64,000 nucleotides of DNA from Candidatus Nanoarchaeia archaeon. Lineage in GTDB: Archaea; Nanobdellota; Nanobdellia; SCGC-AAA011-G17; JACPNG01. Position numbers and translations under genes: made by a program. Positions 59,834 through 64,000 of the stretch are shown here, piece after piece. Position 1 is the first letter of the stretch; each line of letters begins with the position of its first letter. The stretch is taken from contig JAQTMY010000001.1 in the NCBI GenBank assembly GCA_028714095.1, positions 445,172-509,171 on the forward strand, in the 5' to 3' direction. The notes beneath the pieces are model-generated. The model saw only the letters and a program-made list of their open reading frames with translations. It made no database searches and was not told where the DNA came from.

Positions 59834-60670
59834 TTATTTGGCATGAAATTCCAAAACATCTTCATCATGTAATATATAATTTAATCCAACTTGGGCTCCT
59901 TCAAATTTGACAAATTTCCCCCACACTCTTGCAAACTTGAATTTCTTGATAAAATCTTTATGAACTTTTTCAGCCACATCCTTAACAGTAGAACCTTTAG
60001 GCAAAGCTATCGGCGGATAGTCTTTTTCTTTCTGCGGCTGTTTTGTATAAACTTTAATTAAGTTTAATTTTTCCCATATAATATCAGGCAAATTTTGTTG
60101 TTTTTTATATTCTAAAATATTCAATTTTTCATCTCTTAATTCATTATATAATAATTTTCTCTCAGCTTCATTATTGTACATTAATATAACCAAATTAGAA
60201 ATTCTTATTATTGACATAAAAGCCAGACCGTTTTTTGTATTTTCAAAATCCTTGACTATTGCAGGAACTTCTATTATTTGTATCTTGATTCCTTTATAGT
60301 CCATAACCCCTATCTCTGGTTCCTGTGTTGTAAATGGATACTCTGAAATTAAGGGGTTTGAGTTGGTTAATTTTTTCAACAATGTTGATTTCCCGGAATT
60401 TGTTGTCCCCGCCAAAACAACTGTAGCCGCGCCCTCTTTTTTTATTGAATACTTTGCTTTTTTCCCTTTCTTCTGTTTTTTTTCCTTGTCAACTAATTCT
60501 TTATATTTGGCAATCTTTGTTTTTATTTCTTTTAACAAACCTTCAGAGGATTTATGTTTAGGAGCAGTCCTATACATTTCCTTTAAAGTTTCTAATTTTT
60601 CCTGTACAGTAGATGCTTCATGGAACTTACGTTCTGCTTTTCCAAACTCTAATCCTGCATTAATTGGCAT
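59834..60670 (-). CDS. DRG/OBG-like GTPase, degenerate, with TGS domain
   Basis: 278 aa against about 365 in DRG proteins. G1 VLAGTTNSGKSTLLKKL (about 82), switch I YPFTTQEPEIGVMDYKG. The G3 position reads IEVPAIVKD rather than DTPG, and no NKxD G4 motif is found before the TGS domain (IALPKGSTVKDVAEKVHKDF, VGLNYILHDEDVLEFHAK). The protein may bind nucleotide but have lost normal hydrolysis or guanine selection. N-terminal coiled coil (LETLKEMYRTAPKHKSSEGLLKEI). Divergent from the MscS gene. Confidence 0.85.
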   Translation of the reverse strand: MPINAGLEFGKAERKFHEASTVQEKLETLKEMYRTAPKHKSSEGLLKEIKTKIAKYKELVDKEKKQKKGKKAKYSIKKEGAATVVLAGTTNSGKSTLLKKLTNSNPLISEYPFTTQEPEIGVMDYKGIKIQIIEVPAIVKDFENTKNGLAFMSIIRISNLVILMYNNEAERKLLYNELRDEKLNILEYKKQQNLPDIIWEKLNLIKVYTKQPQKEKDYPPIALPKGSTVKDVAEKVHKDFIKKFKFARVWGKFVKFEGAQVGLNYILHDEDVLEFHAK

Positions 60671-60720
60671 GTTATTTGTTTAGAAAACATTTTTAAATAC
60701 TTTTTCATATTCTAAATGAG

Positions 60721-61260
60721 ATGATTGACCTTTCAGTACTAAACCCAAACGAAGCTACCTTAGTTGTAAAGCTAATTTCTGCTATCGTTATTTTATTTTT
60801 AGGTTATATTTTTGGAAGGATTTTAACCAATCTTTTGAAGAATATCCTCTCTAATCTTGAAATTGACAGGATTTTGAGAACAGAGACAAGATTCAAATTT
60901 AAAATTGAGTCAAGGCTCATCGCATTGTTAAAATACGGAATCTACTTGTTTACAATATTCCTTGCACTAAATCAATTAGGTATTAATCCAAGTATTGTTT
61001 ATATTATTGTATTTCTTGGTGTTCTGTTTGTTATAATCCTTATTGGCCTTAATGTCATAGATGTAATCCCAAATATTATTTCCGGATTAAAGATAAAGCA
61101 TAAAAAAATAATAAGAAACAACCAATATATTCATGTTGGTAATTTTGAAGGCACAGTCATCCATATTGGTTTGATTGAAACAAGGTTAAAACACAAAGAA
61201 CATTTTTTGATTATTCCTAATTCTGTTATAACAAAGAATAAAGTTAAGGTAAAAACTTGA
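60721..61260 (+). CDS. Small MscS-family mechanosensitive channel
   Basis: 179 aa. Three membrane helices (LVVKLISAIVILFLGYIFGRIL, LLKYGIYLFTIFLALNQL, IVYIIVFLGVLFVIILIGLNVIDV) with the pore helix leading into the beta domain IIRNNQYIHVGNFEGTVIHIGLIETRLK and IIPNSVITKNKVKVKT. It lacks the C-terminal alpha/beta domain of longer MscS proteins. Leaderless-style start after TTTTTAAATAC. Confidence 0.88.
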   Translation: MIDLSVLNPNEATLVVKLISAIVILFLGYIFGRILTNLLKNILSNLEIDRILRTETRFKFKIESRLIALLKYGIYLFTIFLALNQLGINPSIVYIIVFLGVLFVIILIGLNVIDVIPNIISGLKIKHKKIIRNNQYIHVGNFEGTVIHIGLIETRLKHKEHFLIIPNSVITKNKVKVKT

Positions 61261-61317
61261 AAGAGTTACGAATTTTCTAAAATAGATTTTATTAAGGTTT
61301 TAAGATTTATTGCTAAT

Positions 61318-61740
61318 ATGACAGACGAATACAAAGACAAGTTATTAGTTTCATTAGCTTCTGTGGTGCTTTCCTCATCTTCATATAGTAAAATAGATAA
61401 AATATTAGATTATAATAAATTATTTGAAGGTACAGGGGAAGATCTGCTGTCTGAGATTATTGTTGATAAAAGAGATATCTTAAATATATCCCCTGACAAA
61501 CTAGAATTAATTGACCAGCTTAGACGATGGATTTGGGAGGATCAAAACCTAGGCTATTGTTGTAAACTCTTCCTTAGTGTATCTTCGAGTAATCTCCCGG
61601 ATAAGGCATTTTTTTTAGAAGATAAACTCTCTTCTCTTGACCTCGGGCGATATATCTATAAGTCCTCACTTGAAACAGGAGGGGGATTAATTGAAATTCC
61701 CACCTTAAAGATAGATGCTACTCTTGAATTGGGAATGTAG
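61318..61740 (+). CDS. Hypothetical protein (140 aa)
   Basis: No family recognised. Soluble, helical at the start (DKLLVSLASVVLSSSSYSKIDKIL), with a Trp-containing helix (IDQLRRWIWEDQNLGYCCKLFLS) carrying a Cys pair, and a beta-like end (GGGLIEIPTLKIDATLELGM). TATA-like TTTAAGATTTATT 25 nt before the ATG, so leaderless. Isolated from neighbours by intergenic gaps. Confidence 0.65.
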   Translation: MTDEYKDKLLVSLASVVLSSSSYSKIDKILDYNKLFEGTGEDLLSEIIVDKRDILNISPDKLELIDQLRRWIWEDQNLGYCCKLFLSVSSSNLPDKAFFLEDKLSSLDLGRYIYKSSLETGGGLIEIPTLKIDATLELGM

Positions 61741-61817
61741 TGATACTATCTTTGTCAATAATAGGCAACAACATCCCTAGATTGTTACCCATTATCCTTA
61801 AATGAGGGATTTTTATC

Positions 61818-62024
61818 TTATAATCCATTATAAAAACCCTCGTCATAATTGTAAAAATAATGTTCGTCATCAAAATCTATAGAGCCTCCTTGGATATACT
61901 TTTTATATCTTTCTTCTACCTTTTTAGCCACTAGTTCTTTAAACCTTTCTTTCTGTTGTTTCAGATGGTCTTCTATTATCTCATCAAAATTCGGAACCTC
62001 TTTTTTAAGTTCAAGAATGCTCAC
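61818..62024 (-). CDS. Hypothetical small protein (68 aa)
   Basis: Predicted soluble protein with a long charged helix (EIIEDHLKQQKERFKELVAKKVEERYKKYI) and an acidic-aromatic tail (DFDDEHYFYNYDEGFYNGL). No family recognised; might be an antitoxin-like or binding peptide, but without a partner gene. Converges with the 140-aa gene across 77 bp. Confidence 0.55.
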   Translation of the reverse strand: MSILELKKEVPNFDEIIEDHLKQQKERFKELVAKKVEERYKKYIQGGSIDFDDEHYFYNYDEGFYNGL

Positions 62025-62118
62025 ATAATTTCAGAGTAACCCTCATCTAAATACTTTTCGAAAGTCTTTCGGTTATTTTTGAGTTAATAATTAAGATTAG
62101 AGAACATAAGAAAGGCTT

Positions 62119-62574
62119 ATGAAATATTTATTTTTAATATTTGCATTGTTTTTAGTCTCCTGCTCTTCCCTAGTTTATGAGAAAAATTCAGATTTTCAGA
62201 AAGAAGGCCCATTCCTAGTTACAAATGTTGTTGATGGAGATACTTTAGACTTGGAAAATTATGGAAGGATAAGAATGTCTGGGATAAATACTCCTGAAAA
62301 AAAGGAATGTTATTATCAGGAAGCAAAGGATAAATTAAGTTATTTAGTTCTTGGAAAAGAAGTTTATGTTGAACCAGATTATTCTCTTGAGGATAAATAC
62401 AAGAGAAAATTAAGATATATCTACCTTGATGATGTTTTGGTTAATTCAGTTATGGTAAGGGAAGGTTATGCAAGAGTATTTGACAAATATAAAGATGATA
62501 CAAGAAAATATTCTGAGCTTAAAAAACTTGAAAGCTTTGCTGTTAAAAGTAAGTTAGGTGTTTGGAGTTGTTAA
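62119..62574 (+). CDS. Thermonuclease-family (SNase) exported nuclease, lipoprotein-like
   Basis: 151 aa. N-terminal export signal ending in a lipobox-like sequence (FLIFALFLVSC followed by SS). SNase core: VTNVVDGDTLDLENYGRIRMSGINTPE and KYKRKLRYIYLDDVLVNSVMVREGYARVFDKYK; Asp, Arg and Glu catalytic residues are present. Likely attached at the cell surface, degrading environmental DNA or RNA for nucleotide salvage, a common need in DPANN; that use is inferred. Confidence 0.88.
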   Translation: MKYLFLIFALFLVSCSSLVYEKNSDFQKEGPFLVTNVVDGDTLDLENYGRIRMSGINTPEKKECYYQEAKDKLSYLVLGKEVYVEPDYSLEDKYKRKLRYIYLDDVLVNSVMVREGYARVFDKYKDDTRKYSELKKLESFAVKSKLGVWSC

Positions 62575-62615
62575 ATCAAAATCTTTAAATATATCTTTGA
62601 TTATATAAATTCCAT

Positions 62616-62888
62616 ATGAAAAAGAAAAGAGGCGTAGTTAAAAAAACTAAAAGAGATCTTACACCATTTTTCTCCATAGTTGCAATTCTTATAATTGTTT
62701 TGATCGTTTTTCTTGTACTAAGACAAAAACCAGCATCAACTGAAACACAAAAAGAATTGGATAAGACTACCGGAGGAGTTGTTGTATGTGGTCAGGATTT
62801 TCCCTGCGGTAACTTTGATGGAGTTTGCCCAGAAGATTATGGTGCTAAATGCAAATGTTATGATCCAGATTGTGAGGTGAAACAATGA
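62616..62888 (+). CDS. Single-helix membrane protein with outer Cys cluster (90 aa)
   Basis: Basic N-terminus (MKKKRGVVKKTKRD), one membrane helix (FFSIVAILIIVLIVFLVL), a Thr/Glu-rich linker and a C-terminal outer segment with six Cys (VCGQDFPCGNFDGVCPEDYGAKCKCYDPDC). The stop overlaps the next gene by 4 bp. The CPEDY and CxCYDPDC pattern recalls the CPEDC motif of the proteins at 32.9 and 35.7 kb. Function unknown. Confidence 0.72.
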   Translation: MKKKRGVVKKTKRDLTPFFSIVAILIIVLIVFLVLRQKPASTETQKELDKTTGGVVVCGQDFPCGNFDGVCPEDYGAKCKCYDPDCEVKQ

Positions 62889-63580
62889 AGAAAATAATAT
62901 TATTTTGTTTAAGTCTGATATTCTTGATGAGCTTTAGTGTTTATGCTCCTACAACAGGAGTTGAAGGTTCATCCTTAAAAACCACCGAAGATTTTGGGAC
63001 TGGTTATTGTGATTGTGCTCAAGATTCCTGTGAGGTTTGTACTTCAGTTACAGAAGATAGCTGTGTTACAGGAAATGCCTATTGTTGGATGGAAGGTCCT
63101 ATTATTGCTAGGGTAGGATGTGCTGATTCTGGAAGTTGTGCAGGATGTAGATGTGTTTGTACAAAAGATTCTTATTCATGCTCAAAAAATAAAGATTGCT
63201 GCTCTGGAAATTGTGTAAATAATAAATGTGGAGCTGCAGCTTGTGGTGGAGTAGGTCAGGCTTGCTGTACTAATGATGCTTGTAGTCTTGATACAGTATA
63301 TTGCTCAAAACAATACTATGATGTTAATGGAGTTCTAAAAACAGTCAGTCCTCACTGTTGTTATAAAGGACAGTACTGGGATCCAAATAAAAACTCTTGT
63401 TGGGATAATGAAGATTGTAATACTGTAAAGCTATGTCCTGTCGTGTTTGGTACTCCCTGGGAAAAATTCTTCCAGAATCCAATGTGTATATATAAATCAA
63501 CTAGTTGGTTAGCTTGTTGCTCAGCAGGAAGTATATATGGAACCGATGCCTCTGACTATAAAGCAGTAATAATTTATTAA
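62885..63580 (+). CDS. Secreted Cys-rich protein (231 aa)
   Basis: Signal peptide (MKKIILFCLSLIFLMSFSVYA), then more than 30 cysteines, including CDCAQDSCEVC, CAGCRCVC, the knottin-like CSKNKDCCSGNCVNNKC and CCTNDAC. Probably folded by several disulfides made by the envelope DsbA system. Coupled to the preceding membrane protein by a 4-bp overlap. Possible surface adhesin, structural or host-interaction protein; no family named. Confidence 0.75.
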   Translation: MKKIILFCLSLIFLMSFSVYAPTTGVEGSSLKTTEDFGTGYCDCAQDSCEVCTSVTEDSCVTGNAYCWMEGPIIARVGCADSGSCAGCRCVCTKDSYSCSKNKDCCSGNCVNNKCGAAACGGVGQACCTNDACSLDTVYCSKQYYDVNGVLKTVSPHCCYKGQYWDPNKNSCWDNEDCNTVKLCPVVFGTPWEKFFQNPMCIYKSTSWLACCSAGSIYGTDASDYKAVIIY

Positions 63581-63606
63581 AAAAAGAAAGAATAAAGAAT
63601 CTAAAT

Positions 63607-64000
63607 TTAGTATTTAGATCCGATTGGACTTCTTGAAGCTAACTTAACAGCTCTGTAACCAAAGTCATTTAGGTCAGTTCCATCTTTTGACCAATCTTTC
63701 ATAACATCCAATGTTCCATCTTCAGCATCAAGTCCTGCTCCTAAACCAGGAAGTAACTCTCCAAAAATATCTGGCATGTCTGTATTGTATTTAAGTTCTA
63801 CTTCACTATTTAATACAATATCTCCATTCATATGCTGGCTTTCTGAATGTCCTGGTAGAAGATAATCTCCAATATGTACTAACCATCCTCTGCCATTAAA
63901 ATCATTTCCATTGGTAACATTTATGTTGTATTTACCAACAGTTGCATTCCTTAATTTAGCAACACCATCGTTAATGTTGTTATAGGTTTCAGGTGGTACT
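63607..64000 (-). CDS. C-terminal part of a hypothetical extracellular-type protein, cut by the right edge
   Basis: The frame of the track ORF at 63607..63831 continues without a stop to the window end, so the true start lies outside. The 131 visible residues are rich in Asn, Asp and Gly (for example TVGKYNINVTNGNDFNGRGW and PDIFGELLPGLGAGLDAEDG), like a secreted beta-rich or structural surface protein. No family recognised. Converges with the secreted Cys-rich gene. Confidence 0.7.
   Translation of the reverse strand, partial: VPPETYNNINDGVAKLRNATVGKYNINVTNGNDFNGRGWLVHIGDYLLPGHSESQHMNGDIVLNSEVELKYNTDMPDIFGELLPGLGAGLDAEDGTLDVMKDWSKDGTDLNDFGYRAVKLASRSPIGSKY

Noticed and set aside
1-64000. CRISPR arrays, transposases, integrases, rRNA genes
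   Set aside because: None seen. No regularly spaced repeats, no recombinase motifs, and no rRNA-like conserved stretches were found by reading.

Overview
The window looks like a chromosome segment of an AT-rich archaeon, most likely a DPANN lineage of the Pacearchaeota/Woesearchaeota type. This rests on archaeal EF-1A, EF-2 (with the diphthamide-site motif), Kae1, uS10, XPD-like helicase, GatD/GatE, SecD/SecF, a presenilin-type protease, AMP phosphorylase, a class II tRNA-Ser with bulge-helix-bulge introns, and many genes with a TATA box about 26 nt before the ATG (leaderless) next to others with a GGAGG site. The lineage is an inference; there is no rRNA in the window.

Layout. 0-8 kb: YchF-type GTPase (cut by the left edge), a primase-like protein followed by an AUG-less reading frame, tRNA-Pro, Kae1, AlaX, XPD-like helicase, and an operon matching the archaeal OapABC/ArvABC set (zinc ribbon, DUF2073, Ras-like GTPase). 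8-18 kb: tRNA-Ser and uS10, then about 5.7 kb of inserted genes (protein kinase, PhoU-type regulator, and a 2.5 kb block with bacterial features), then EF-1A and EF-2. The usual archaeal order EF-1A / uS10 / tRNA-Ser is therefore interrupted. 18-24 kb: AlaE-type exporter, S26 signal peptidase, presenilin homologue, and grpE-dnaK-orf109-dnaJ-small membrane protein with a divergent HTH regulator and a palindromic operator. 24-33 kb: ZIP transporter, ThiI, small zinc proteins, AMP phosphorylase, a nucleotidyltransferase, SecF/SecD. 33-35 kb: a bacterial-looking gene and an HTH-10 regulator bracketed by two copies of the same box; tRNA-Gly. 35-40 kb: an envelope thiol cluster (Cys-rich protein, DsbA-like protein, Cys-tailed membrane protein), cysteine desulfurase, glutaredoxin. 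40-52 kb: acetyl-CoA synthetase alpha, superoxide dismutase plus nitroreductase, GlmS, DUF362 ferredoxin, a full-length RelA/SpoT protein, MtaB, TrmB regulator, DNA ligase, FtsZ. 53-64 kb: GatD, a GatE without its usual insertion domain, PHP protein, amino-acid dehydrogenase, Dus, a RelE-type toxin-antitoxin pair, a degenerate DRG-like GTPase, MscS, and secreted or membrane Cys-rich proteins, ending in a gene cut by the right edge.

Themes. Translation and tRNA modification dominate (EF-1A, EF-2, uS10, Kae1, MtaB, ThiI, Dus, AlaX, GatDE). Sulfur and redox handling is dispersed through the window (ThiI, cysteine desulfurase, glutaredoxin, DsbA-like, SOD, nitroreductases). Three TGS-domain proteins (YchF, RelA/SpoT, DRG-like) occur here. 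The most unusual items are the two-intron tRNA-Ser, the bacterial-type block inside a conserved translation cluster, the ArvABC-like operon, the heat-shock operon with an unknown overlapping gene, and an archaeal long RSH combining a RelA-type EFDD motif with an intact hydrolase domain.
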